Of a DNA stretch of 64,000 nt, positions 12,238 through 22,251 are shown piece by piece. Where the stretch lies: the NCBI GenBank assembly GCA_011800155.1, contig CM022374.1:2294001-2358000 (forward strand), written 5' to 3'. The number at the start of each line of letters is the position of its first letter. Position 1 is the stretch's first letter. The DNA comes from Flammulina velutipes (lineage: Eukaryota > Basidiomycota > Agaricomycetes > Agaricales > Physalacriaceae). Both the position numbers and the translations under genes were made by a program. The notes beneath the pieces are model-generated. The model saw only the letters and a program-made list of their open reading frames with translations, ran no database searches and was not told the origin of the DNA.

Positions 12238-12278
12238 CACGTGCTTAATACGTGTTGTCCCAAAATTCATTCCACGTG
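12238..12278 (+). promoter_or_regulatory. two CACGTG boxes upstream of kinase-like copy 1
   Basis: CACGTG at 12238-12243 and 12273-12278; the second lies 27 nt before the ATG at 12306. The same hexamer sits at 14148-14153, 15905-15910 and 17718-17723, at almost the same distance from the other three starts. CACGTG is the classic E-box for bHLH regulators, so a shared regulator is likely by inference. Confidence 0.6.
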
Positions 12279-12305
12279 GCTCAACAGAACTCTATCTTGT
12301 TACCA

Positions 12306-13833
12306 ATGAGTGTGACTGGGCGAGCCATCCTCTGTGTTTCTCTTGTCGGCGGTATTGCAGCGGCCACATATCTACTGAGGCCTATACGACTTGTACGTGT
12401 GGACAACTTCTGTAGTTCTGTTTATTGGACAGCACGGTCCTGGCTATGGAACAGCCCTGTCAGTACAGACTTTGGTGTCTGGCGTGGCGGCGACGCCAGC
12501 ATTCCAGGTCAATACAACAAGGACCGGGCACGGTTCATACGCATGTGGGAATTCCTACGGCCCCATTTCGTCTCACGAGGATACCATCTATATGCTCGTG
12601 AAAATCCAGCGGACATCTTTTCAATGCTTTTCCCGACTTCTGCGCGCTTTACAACAGAGAAGGAGGAGAAATCATTGCTCCCGTTCGCGAAATGTTTCTA
12701 CAAAAAGGATGCAGACGCAGAATATTGCTTCTTCGTGAGTAATTAATTTTCTCGTTTCGAGCACAATTACAACCAATTTATAGGCTCCCCGCGTGTGGCC
12801 GGCGCGAGACGAGAAAGGACGGGACGTAGTGATTAAGTAGGACATCTACTCTTGAAGCAGACTCCATCTCAATCAGCTTTAGGGCTATTTCTGGCCCAAA
12901 TTCTAGCAGGGAGCTTTGCGCTATGAAGCTTCTGACTTCCGATGCCCTGCGAGATGACCCGCGCAATCGTACCATTCCTGTGCTTGACTATGTGACATTT
13001 CTAGGCCAGGTGTTCGTTGTAATGCCCAGGCGAGCTATAATTTGTTCTCACTAATATGTATCCCCTGCTAACATTACTACCTAGATGGGACTGCTCATAT
13101 TTTGCCGACTTCATCGAGGTTGCTGAATTTGTTCGTTATGGCCAAGCGTTTTTGGAGGTGAGTTCAGCCTTCGTCTTACAGTCTAAAGTTGTGACCATGT
13201 GAACCAAGGCCCTCGCCTTCCTCCACGAGAACAAAATTACCCACGGAGATATTCACACGGACAATACAGTCATGGATGTGCTCCTTCCACGATCTTGGGA
13301 TGTCTCTACTCCACACGTTGCGGGTATTGTTGGACCGGAACGCAAGTACGCGTTCATCGACTTTGAAACAACAGCGATATGGCATGGCATGAGCCCTGAC
13401 GCCACGCAACCCATAGGGCGAGCAGGCATGTTGACGTTGGAACAAGCGTGCAAACACGATGTTCACGACCTTGCGGACTTCTTAGAAACGCGGCTTCGCG
13501 TGAGTGTTTTATATCTCAATGTGTTATTGACAATGACATGATACATTTTTCGGAATTCGCAGTGCATTGACGACGTTTTACCTGAACTTGTATCACTTCT
13601 CGATTCTATGAAGGATAGGGAAAATCTATCCCAGCCAACTGCATCTGTTGCCCTCGCTCGTTTCGAAGAGATGTGCAAGTCGCTCAGTGTCGAAGATCTG
13701 CAACGTCGCGTTGAAGCGATTTCTTGGTTAGATGGTTCGTTTATTTATTGAGGTCACAAACCGCTGTACTCACTGATTTCACTCAGGGGAAACCACTTAT
13801 CGGGAGTCACCTCCGCTTTTCACCTCGCAATAG
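12306..13833 (+). CDS. membrane-anchored protein-kinase-like protein, copy 1
   Basis: Seven exons (12306-12734, 12784-12836, 12883-13029, 13085-13157, 13209-13499, 13563-13734, 13787-13833) give 403 residues. A hydrophobic N-terminal segment (AILCVSLVGGIAAATYLL) followed by Arg suggests a signal anchor. The kinase-like part then has APRVWPARDEKGRDVVIK (candidate beta-3 lysine), VFVVMPRWDCSYFADFIE (hinge-like), ALAFLHENKITHGDIHTDN (catalytic loop, HGD for HRD), YAFIDFE (DFG position reads DFE), a helical C-lobe and the tail TYRESPPLF. Intron 3 has a GC donor (GCGAGC at 13030). The C-terminal lobe is short. It resembles the large Agaricomycete protein-kinase-like families of unknown substrate. 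An apparent stop after VVIK falls inside intron 2 (GTAGGA...TTTAG), which all copies share. Confidence 0.78.
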
Positions 13834-14147
13834 GAAGACCTCCTGGTCACGCAGATGGTGGGGTCGTATGCAGACTTGAAGTCATTACCGAGGGCGGGAT
13901 GGGAAGTTGATGTTGGGAATTGCAGTGACATTCAACCCAAGGATGAACGAAGCGCCGCAATTGATACTTATCCCTGATACTTTACAAAATGGAACCAATA
14001 ATACTATACCTTTGATTGTGGCCCCACCCAAATACAGATGTCAGAAAGTGGTGGGATTTAGCCTGGAGATCCTGGCTCTATTTTCTATGTTCGTTGCACT
14101 CTTACATAGTCTAGGTGGGATTGATGCGAATAGTAGCACGGTCTAAG

Positions 14148-14153
14148 CACGTG
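14148..14153 (+). promoter_or_regulatory. CACGTG box upstream of kinase-like copy 2
   Basis: This palindromic hexamer ends 28 nt before the ATG at 14182. The flanking sequence CACGTGGTCTAACAGAACTT is shared with copy 1 and, with small changes, copies 3 and 4. Confidence 0.55.
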
Positions 14154-14181
14154 GTCTAACAGAACTTGACTATGAACTACG

Positions 14182-15669
14182 ATGAGGCAAGCCATCCTGT
14201 GTGCTTCATTTGTGGGTGGTATTGCGACAGCCACTTACCTTCTGAGGCCTATACGACTCTTACGCGTGGACGACATCTGTAGTTCTGTCTATTGGACAGC
14301 GCGATCGTGGCTATGGAATAGTCCTGTTGGCACAGACTTTGGTGTCTGGCGCGTAGGCGACCCGAACATTCCAGGTCAATACGACAAGGACCGGGCACGG
14401 CTGATACGCATGTGGGAATTTCTACGGCCCCATTTCGTCTCACGAGGATACTACCTATACACTTTTGAAAATCCAGCGGACTACTTTTCAATGCTCTTCC
14501 CAGACATTCCCTTGCCGACGGAGACGGAAAAGAGATCTATCCCGTACGCAGAATGTTTCTACAAAAAACCTGCTGATGCAGAATATTGTTTCTTTGTGAG
14601 TAGCTAATTTTCTCATTTCGAACATAATTTCAACTCATTCAGGCTCCCCGCGTGTGGCCGGCGCGAGACGAGAAAGGACAGGACGTAGTGATTAAGTAGG
14701 ACATCCACACTCGAAGCAGACACCCTCTCAGTCAGCCTTAGAGCTATTTCTGGCCCAAATTCTAGCAGGGAGCTTTGCGCCATAAAGCTTCTGACTTCTG
14801 ATGCACTGCGAGATGACCCGCGCAATCGTACCATACCTGTGCTCGACTACGTGACATTTCTAGGCCAGGTGTTCGTTGTAATGCCCAGGCGAGCTTTAGA
14901 CAGTTTTCATTTGTATGCTCAACGCTAACATTCCTACGTAGATGGGACTGTACATATTCCGCCGATTTCCTCCAGGTTTCCGAATTTGTGCGCTACGGTC
15001 AGGCGTTTCTAGAGGTGAGTGTAGTCATCGTTTTACAGTGCTAAAATTTGATGGATACAAGGCCCTCGCCTTCCTCCACGAGAACAAAATTACCCACGGA
15101 GATATTCACACGGACAATACAGTCATGGATGTGCTCCTTCCACGATCTTGGGATGTCTCTACTCCACATGTTGCGGGTCTCGTTGGACCGGAACGCAAGT
15201 ACGCGTTCATCGACTTTGAAACAGCAGCGATATGGCAGGGCATGAGCCCTGAGGCAACACAACCCATCGGACGAGCGGGCGCATTGACGTTGGAACAGGC
15301 TTGCAAGCACGACGTTCACAGACTTGCCATCTTTCTAGAAATGCGTATTCGCGTGAGTGTCAATAAGTGCCTTTGATTCGACATTGACATTGTATTTGTT
15401 ATACAGTGTATTGAAGACATGATACCTGAACTTGGACAACTGCTCGATTCCATGAAGGATATGGGAAGCCTGTCTCAACCAACTGCCTCTATTGCCCTCG
15501 CTCGTTATGAACAGATTTGCCAATCACTCAGTGTTGAAGACTTGCAACGTAACGTTGAAGCAGTTGCTTGGCGTCGCGGTTTGTGCATTGTGTGCGCTCG
15601 TCTTGTCGTCACTAATTTTTCTTAGGGAAAATCACATATCGGGAGTCACCTCCTCTTTTCATTTCATAA
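14182..15669 (+). CDS. membrane-anchored protein-kinase-like protein, copy 2
   Basis: Same seven-exon plan as copy 1: 14182-14595, 14643-14695, 14742-14888, 14942-15014, 15062-15352, 15407-15578 and 15626-15669, giving 397 residues with no disruption. The N-terminal hydrophobic anchor is ILCASFVGGIATATYLL. Conserved marks are GTDFGVWRVGDPNIPGQY, VVIK, HGDIHTDN, FIDFE and the C-terminal TYRESPPLF. Intron 3 again starts GCGAGC. Exon 1 is shorter than in copy 1 (MRQ start rather than MSVTGR). Between VVIK and the hinge, the GPNSSRELCAIKLL segment is nearly the same in all four copies. The missing catalytic-loop lysine (HGDIHTDN, where HRDLKPEN is usual) and DFE leave activity open. Substrate and cell role are unknown; the anchor suggests a membrane location with a cytosolic or lumenal kinase-like domain. 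Confidence 0.78.
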
Positions 15670-15904
15670 TAGAAAGAAATCTTGGCTAAGCAGGTGGTTC
15701 TGACTCCTGGTATTGTTATGCAGATTTAGAGTCATACCCGAGGGGAGGTTGATGCTCGAAGTTGTAGTGACATTCAACCCAAGGATGAACGAAGCGGCAT
15801 CCACAAACGATATCCCTAATACCAGAACGATGGAATCAATAATAATATACCTCTTAACTTGCCCCAAGACAGATGTCAGAAAGTGTTGGTATTGATGCGA
15901 ATAG

Positions 15905-15910
15905 CACGTG
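15905..15910 (+). promoter_or_regulatory. CACGTG box upstream of kinase-like copy 3
   Basis: This hexamer lies 28 nt before the ATG at 15939, in the same conserved context as in copies 2 and 4 (CACGTGGGCTAATAGAACTT). Confidence 0.55.
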
Positions 15911-15938
15911 GGCTAATAGAACTTGACTATGAGCTACG

Positions 15939-17448
15939 ATGAGGCAAACCATCCTGTGTGCTTCTGTTCTCGGCAGTATTGCGACGGCCACCTACCTGCT
16001 GAGACCCATACGACTTGTACGCGTCGGCAACTTCTGTAATTCTGTCTATTGGACAGCGCGGTCTTGGCTATGGAATAGCCCTGTCAGTACAGACTTTGGT
16101 GTATGGCGTGGCGGAGACCCCAGCATTCCAGGTCAATACAATAAGGATCGGGCGCGGCTGGTACGCATGTGGGAATTCCTACGGCCCCATTTCGTCTCAC
16201 GAGGATACTACCTATACGCTCGTGAAAATCCCGCGGACCTCTTTTCGATGCTTTTCCCGACCTCTGCTCTCTTTCCAACAGAGAACGGGGAAAAGTCATC
16301 GTTCCCGTTCGCGGAATGTTTCTACAAAAAAGACGCAGACACAGAGTTTTGCTTCTATGTGAGTCGCTAATTTCTCGTTTCGTGCTCAATTACATCTTCC
16401 TATCAATAGGCTCCCCGCGTGTGGCCGGCGCGAGACGAGAAAGGACGGGACGTAGTGATCAAGTAGGACATCCACATTTGAAGCAGACACCATCTAAATC
16501 GGCCTTAGGGCTATTTCTGGCCCAAATTCCAGCAGGGAGCTTTGCGCCATAAAGCTTCTGACTTCTGATGCACTGCGAGATGACCCGCGCAACCGTACCA
16601 TACCAGTACTCGACTATGTAACATTCCTCGGACAGGTGTTCGTTGTAATGCCCAGGCGAGCTTTGCAGGTTTCATTTGTATGTTCAACGCTAACATTCCT
16701 ACGTAGATGGGACTGTACATATTCCGCCGATTTCCTCCAGGTTTCCGAATTTGTGCACTATGGTCAGGCATTTCTCGAGGTGAGTCAAGATACCGTCTTA
16801 GAGTCTAAATTTTTAACCATGTCATTGGAAACAAGACCCTCGCCTTCCTCCACGAGAACAACATCACGCATGGAGATATTCACACGGACAATACAGTAAT
16901 GGATGTGCTGATTCCACGATCTTGGGATATCTCTACTCCACACGTTGCGGGTCTTGTTGGACCGCAACGCAAGTACGCCCTCATCGACTTTGAAACAACA
17001 GCGATATGGCAAGGCATGAGCCCTGACGCAACACAATTTATCGGACGAGCGGGCACATTGACGCTGGAACAGGCTTGCAAGCACGATGTTCATAAACTTG
17101 CCATCTTCTTAGAAATGCGTATTCGTGTGAGTGTCAAAAGGTATCTTTGATTCGACATTGACATTGTATTTGTTTTCACAGTGTATTGAAGACATGATAC
17201 CTGAACTTGGACAACTGCTCGATTCCATGAAGGATAAGGGTAGCCTGTCCCAACCAACTGCCTCTATTGCCCTCGCTCGTTATGAAGAGATCTGCCAATC
17301 ACTCAGTGTTGAAGATTTGCACCGTAACGTTCAGGCAGTTGCTTGGCGTCGCGGTTCGTTCATTTGTATGCGCTCGTCTTGTCGTCACTGATTTTGCTCA
17401 GGGAAAATTACATATCGGGAGTCACCTCCTCTTTTCATTTCACAATAG
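15939..17448 (+). CDS. membrane-anchored protein-kinase-like protein, copy 3
   Basis: Seven exons (15939-16358, 16410-16462, 16509-16655, 16707-16779, 16836-17126, 17182-17353, 17402-17448) give 400 residues. It is intact and follows copies 1 and 2 closely. Differences include ENNITHGDIHTDN (Asn for Lys), TLAF in place of ALAF at the start of exon 5, and IPRSWDISTP. The GC donor of intron 3 is kept (GCGAGC at 16656). Apparent stops (TAG after VVIK, TAA inside ACCATCTAAATCGG) lie within intron 2, which argues that the intron is really spliced. Family, motifs and uncertainty are as for copy 2. Confidence 0.78.
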
Positions 17449-17717
17449 AAAGAGCACTTGGCCAAGTAGGTGGTTCCGACTCCTGGTATTGTTATGCAGA
17501 TCTAGAGTCATACCCGAGGGCGGGAGGGGAGGTTGATGCTCGAAGTTGCAGTGGCATTCAATCCAAGGATGAACGAAGCGGCATCTACAAACGATATATC
17601 TAATACTACAATGCTGGAACCAATAATAATATACCTCAAATATACCTGTGAACGTGACTCCAAGACAGCCGTCCATCGTTCTGACAGTGATTCGTCCGAA
17701 AGTGTTAATGAGAATAA

Positions 17718-17723
17718 CACGTG
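17718..17723 (+). promoter_or_regulatory. CACGTG box upstream of kinase-like copy 4
   Basis: This hexamer lies 25 nt before the ATG at 17749, in the context AACACGTGGGCTGATACTTG. The spacing is as in the other copies, with a small deletion. Confidence 0.55.
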
Positions 17724-17748
17724 GGCTGATACTTGACTATGAACTACG

Positions 17749-18971
17749 ATGAGGCAAACCATCCTGTGTGCTTCTATTCTCGGCGGTATTGCGACGGCCT
17801 CATATCTGCTGAGACCCATACAGCTTGTACGCGTGGACAGCTTCTGTAATTCTGTTTACTGGACAGTGCGGTCTTGGCTATGGAATAGCCCTGTTAGCAC
17901 CGACTTTGGTGTGTGGCAGGTAGGCGACCCGAACATTCCAGGTCAATTCAACAAGGACCGGGCACGGCTGATACGCATGTGGGAATTCCTACGGCCCCAT
18001 TTCGTCTCACGAGGATACCACCTATACGCTCCTGAAAATCCAGCGGACCTCTTTTCGATGCTTTTCCCGACCTCTGCGCCATTTTCAACAGAGAATGAGG
18101 AAAAGTCATCGCTCCCTTTCGCGAAGTGTTTCTACAAGAAAGATGCGGACGCAGAGTATTGCTTCTATGTGAGTCGTGATTTTTTCTCGTTTCGCGCTCA
18201 ATTACAACTTCCTATCAATAGGCTCCCCGCGTGTGGCCGGCGCGAGACGAGAAAGGACGGGACGTAGTGATCAAGTAGGACATCCACAATCGAAGCAGAC
18301 ACCCTCTCAATCAGCCTTAGGGCTATCTCTGGCTCAAATTCCAGCAGGGAGCTTTGCGCCATAAAGCTTCTGACTTCTGATGCCCTGCGAGATGACCCGC
18401 GCAATCGTACCATTCCTGTGCTTGACTCTGTAACATTTCTTGGACAGGTGTTCGTTGTAATGCCCAGGTAAGCTATATAATCTGTTCCCACTAATACCCC
18501 CAGCTGATATTCCAACGTAGATGGGACTGCTCATATTTTGCCGACTTCATCGAAGTCGCCGAATTTGTTCGTTATGGCCAGGCATTTTTGGAGGTGAGCG
18601 TAGTCATCGTCCTAGAGTGTAAAGTCGTGACCATGTGAACCAAGGCTCTCGCCTTCCTCCACGAGAACAAAATTACGCACGGAGATATTCACACGGACAA
18701 TACAGTCATGGATGTGCTCCTTCCACGATCTTGGGATGTCTCTACTCCACGTGTTGCGGGTCTCGTTGGGCCAGAACGCAAGTACGCGTTCATCGACTTT
18801 GAAACAGCAGCGATATGGCAGGGCAAGAGCCCTGACGCCACGCAACTCGTCGGCCGAGCGGGGACATTGACATTGAAACAGGCTTGCAATCGCGATGTTC
18901 ACGACCTTGCAGACTTCTTAGAAACGCGGCTTCGTGTGAGTGTTCAATATCTTAATGCGTTACTAAGTTAG
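17749..18971 (+). CDS. protein-kinase-like protein, copy 4, truncated at the 3' end
   Basis: Five of the seven exons are present: 17749-18168, 18222-18274, 18321-18467, 18521-18593 and 18645-18935. The sequence then follows the intron 5 start of copy 1 (GTGAGTGTTCAATATCTTAATGCG) and diverges near 18965. If intron 5 is read through, translation stops at 18969-18971 after RVSVQYLNALLS. The product would keep the anchor, VVIK, HGDIHTDN and FIDFE, but lose the last C-lobe helices and TYRESPPLF. The reading frame is otherwise undamaged. Intron 3 here has a GT donor (GTAAGC at 18468), unlike the other copies. The next gene starts only 130 bases downstream, so the breakpoint is probably the edge of the duplication. 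This could be a pseudogene or a shortened functional form. Confidence 0.65.
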
Positions 18972-19100
18972 TTGATTTCTATTCATAAGACACAACGAAC
19001 ATGTTTTCTTTCCATATCCCGCACTCCCGCCCCCTAAGCTTAGGATAGATCAACAAGCGCAAATACCAAATACTTTTCCCTTCTCTTGTCTGCCTCCACC

Positions 19101-20832
19101 ATGACTGCCACCGTTCAAGACGATGAGGCATACAATCCTGTCTATTCTCAAAAGGAACCAACCGACTATCCCTACTACTCGAATTCGTATGGACAGCATA
19201 ATGAAGCGGAAAGTAGCCATTCTGAATCTACTTTAGATTCGCATCGATACTCCTCCAACGCCACTTATCCTTCATATCAAGACAACGGCGCCTATGCCTA
19301 TTACAAACCAGCTCTATACGAAGATAATGGCAGCCCCTCCGACTCTGTACTACCCCGATGGCAAGAGCCTAGAGGGTCTCGCAAACGCCGCGAGAAGAGA
19401 CGACCGAAGCCTGACCATGGCCCACCTCCCCTATACATCCCTGAAGAGCCCCTCATACCAATACCCACATCTCCCTCTCAACAATACTTTGAGCTATCCG
19501 AACAACGCTCTCTTTCCATCACAGATCCCTCGTCCAGTCGCAAGCTGTTGATCCTCGACCTCAATGGCACGCTTCTCTACCGCGAGACGTATAAGGCTCG
19601 GGATTACGGGACCCCCTACAAATCTCGCATCGCAAGACCGCGCACGTACATGCCATCGTTCAGGCGGTATCTTTTCCACCCGGACACACGCTTGTGGCTG
19701 GACACTATGGTATGGAGTTCGGCAAAGCCCAATAACGTCGATGCGATGGTCGTCGAGGCGTTCGGTGACGATCGCGACGGTCTTGTAGCGGTGTGGGCGC
19801 GAGATACCCTTGGTCTAAATGTGCAGGAATATTGTACGTACAGACGCGCACTTTTGACTGATTCATCGACTAATTTTATCTATAGATGGCAATCCACAAA
19901 CGACAAAGGACCTTGCCAGGCCATGGGGCAAGATTGGCATTACCAACAAACTACCTGAAGCTCGCGAACCGACGCCTGAGGACAGAACACAAATCACAGA
20001 TCCTGTCGAAGTGACCACTGGCGAAGGGCCTGTTTCCGAAGATCCTGCATATATCGCAGCACCTATTCCTCTCCAGGTTCACTCCGCAATGAGCACACTA
20101 CTATTGGATGACAGCCCCTCGAAAGCTCGCTTGCAGCCATGGAATCACTTCTGTATACCGGAGTACACGGAGGAGCTACGCAAGAGGGATGTTTTGACAC
20201 GCCAACGGCAAGATTCGACGGCGGTGGCTGATGCACTGGATATCGTCGCTCAGATGAACGGTTTACACCCTGCGGAAGAGATCGAAGCGAGACGCGAAAA
20301 GCGTAAACGAGAGGAAGTGGCTTCAGAGGAAGGGCTCGGATACGACAGAACACTCCTAGCCGTGATTGGGGTTTTGGACACTCTAAAGACGGAGAACAAC
20401 GTGGCGGCGTGGATGCGAGCCGGGGGGTTGGCTAGCATTGTGCCAAAGAATCCAGAAAGAGACGAGGCAGTACCGCTGCCAAATAAACGAAGGAAGCTTG
20501 GGGGAAAAGAGGCCAACTCTTGCTCCTCGCGAAGCTCAGACTCTCTAAATTCAATTCCGCCTGAAATCTCAACATCATCTGGCTTCGAGCAGCTCCCTCC
20601 ATCGTCGCTCCCCTCGCAGGTTGCATGTAATCGATCGTCTTCGCCTGCCGAAGAACCTCCTACCTCTCCTCAGCCAGTCCAATCGTCACCGTCGCCATCT
20701 GTCGTTGACGAATTAGATGACTTGACGCCGCATCAAACATGGTTCAGTCAACCCAATTTGGTGGATTATTGGGCCGACCGTGGCACTGATGCGTTGAAAG
20801 TATTGGGTATAGCGCCTGATCCTGGAGTTTAG
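19101..20832 (+). CDS. FCP1/NIF-like HAD domain protein
   Basis: Two exons (19101-19833, 19886-20832) give 559 residues. The N-terminus is Tyr/Ser-rich and disordered. The HAD fold of the FCP1-homology (NIF) kind begins with RKLLILDLNGTLLYRE (residues ~150-165), then ARPRTYMPSFRRYLFHPDTRLWLDTMVWSSAKPNNVDAMV (the W/T-S motif region) and, after the intron, DLARPWGKIGIT. The third motif is at residues ~330-350 (MSTLLLDDSPSKARLQPWNHFCIPEY). The C-terminal half is charged and Ser/Pro-rich. Motif I reads DLNGT, so the usual second Asp (DxD, the general acid) is Asn. The fold and late DDSP motif are clear; phosphatase activity is not. The substrate would be a phosphoprotein if it is active. Confidence 0.8.
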
Positions 20833-21029
20833 TGCGCTTTGATTTAGATATAATTCGCTGTGTTTTGTTTATACTGTTGTAGTCTATCTTCCGTCTAATT
20901 ATACTGTCAATCCTCCCTTGGAAAACCTTCCGACTTTCCGTTGAATATGAAACAATCGTGGCCTCATTATCTCTATCCAGATACGTTGATACTGACGACA
21001 TCCTCGAGCTCCTCGAACCTGGGTACATT

Positions 21030-21190
21030 TCCCGTCACTGCAGATCCTGTTTAGAGTGTCAATGATATAGAAAAAGGTACTAGCATACCTCCAGGAATGT
21101 AATAGCCTTCATACGTGTCGTCCAAGATGCTGGCGTGTGCAACCGCTATACGGGCCGCATGCTGCAGCAGAGATAGCCAGAACACATAAG
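21030..21190 (-). pseudogene. cytochrome P450 gene fragment (relic)
   Basis: On minus, 21190-21089 reads HAARIAVAHASILDDTYEGYYIPGG. A 42-nt GT-AG gap (21088-21047) is then followed by SAVTGNV. This matches the P450 stretch between the ExxR helix and the PERF region (...PHxxxxDDxYxGYxIPxGxxVxxN). No heme-binding Cys motif or N-terminal part is found in frame nearby, and the ends run into stops. It looks like a remnant exon pair, not a working gene. Confidence 0.45.
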
Positions 21191-21199
21191 GTAACTTTA

Positions 21200-22251
21200 A
21201 GGTACGTCTGCTCGGAGAGCTCGTAGACAGTCGCAGATGCCAGTGTGTTCCGAGAAAGCAAATTAGTCAGACAAGCATGTAGAAAACATATAATATAGCA
21301 GGCGATAATCCCGATACTTCGCAGTACTAGTTAAGTCACTTGACAAGCCCGAGAGAGATAGTGCAATAAATGCGGTAGGGCGGAGCCAATCGATACATGC
21401 GAAGTTCTTTGTGCGGCGTCCTTCGAACAGCTGTCTTTGACCAAGTGGGCTAATCCCATTTAGCGCCACAAGATCCAAGTTGCAGTCGATACGAGCCCTA
21501 GCTGGTGCCATGGTGGTGGTGGTTTCCAAGTTGAAGAAATTCAACTGTTTCTGGCAGTTTCCGGATCGGCATCGATCGGCAACGTCAGATGGTCCGTGCG
21601 CACCATCCTACTATAAAAGCGTGTCTTCGACATAGAAAAACCTTACCACTCTGGCCTTTTGGCTTAGATCAAGTGTAGTATCTGTTCTTAATAGTTTAAC
21701 CACTATTACAGAGGCACCGCCTCTCGTATTTGGTTATCTAATTTTTGCCGCCCTTGTCCTTCGTGCTCTGCTTGCAACATGGGGGCGCGATGACCTTGCC
21801 ACTGCAGTACCGGCTTGTGTCGTCGGGGGAACTTTTTTCTTTCTTTTTTGTTGTCCACTATCGAGAGCCTCCTTTTGGGGGCTCTTGGGTGATCGCAAAA
21901 TAAACATTTCATTTCTTTCTATCTTGTGTATAATATTTGAAGTGAAAACAAGCCTTTGAAGTTTGCATTTGATATGGTATGTATGCCTTGTCAATGTAGG
22001 CACCCTTTGATGACATTGACAGTATGCATCCGGTATTGGTGACGAGGAAGAGGTCAGGGAACGCCAGGATGTACGCCACCATGATGCCAACATGTTTATA
22101 CTATGTTTGATTTACAGCACCCAGTATCTTTCTATGTTTGTTATCGGTTGCCCAACACACTTGTTGTCATACTAAGAGAGAGGTGTTCAATTAAAAATAC
22201 AGATTCCAATAGATACATGCAAAAATGGTCAAAAGATTGTACACAATAACC
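21200..22251. other. intergenic, no supported gene
   Basis: This holds short open frames on minus (21263-21544 and 21734-22093) with no family marks, a GA/CT-skewed stretch around 21835-21920, and the 3' flank of the Chk1 gene. I see no RNA gene. Confidence 0.35.

Larger units (their letters stand above)
12270..18971 (+). repeat. direct tandem array of a ~1.8-kb kinase-like gene unit (four copies)
   Basis: Unit starts (ATG) are at 12306, 14182, 15939 and 17749, so the spacing is 1876, 1757 and 1810 bases. Each unit carries the promoter box, the same exon-intron pattern and a related downstream spacer (for example the shared stretch ACATTCAACCCAAGGATGAA near 13930, 15772 and, with small changes, 17556). 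Introns and spacers are still alignable by eye, so the duplications are fairly recent. The fourth unit stops inside intron 5 and lacks the last two exons and the spacer. Confidence 0.9.

Noticed and set aside
12831..12882. In-frame stop after VVIK in the kinase-like genes, suggesting pseudogenes
   Set aside because: All four copies have a GTAGGA...TTAG intron here with the same phase; joining it restores the frame in each.
15664..17819. Small antisense open frames sharing ISFVDAASFILGLN in the array spacers
   Set aside because: They are similar because the spacers are duplicated; copy 1 lacks a matching start, and there is no independent sign of coding.
21734..22093. Minus-strand 119-codon open frame near the Chk1 gene
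   Set aside because: Low-complexity basic product with no motif, in a skewed intergenic stretch.
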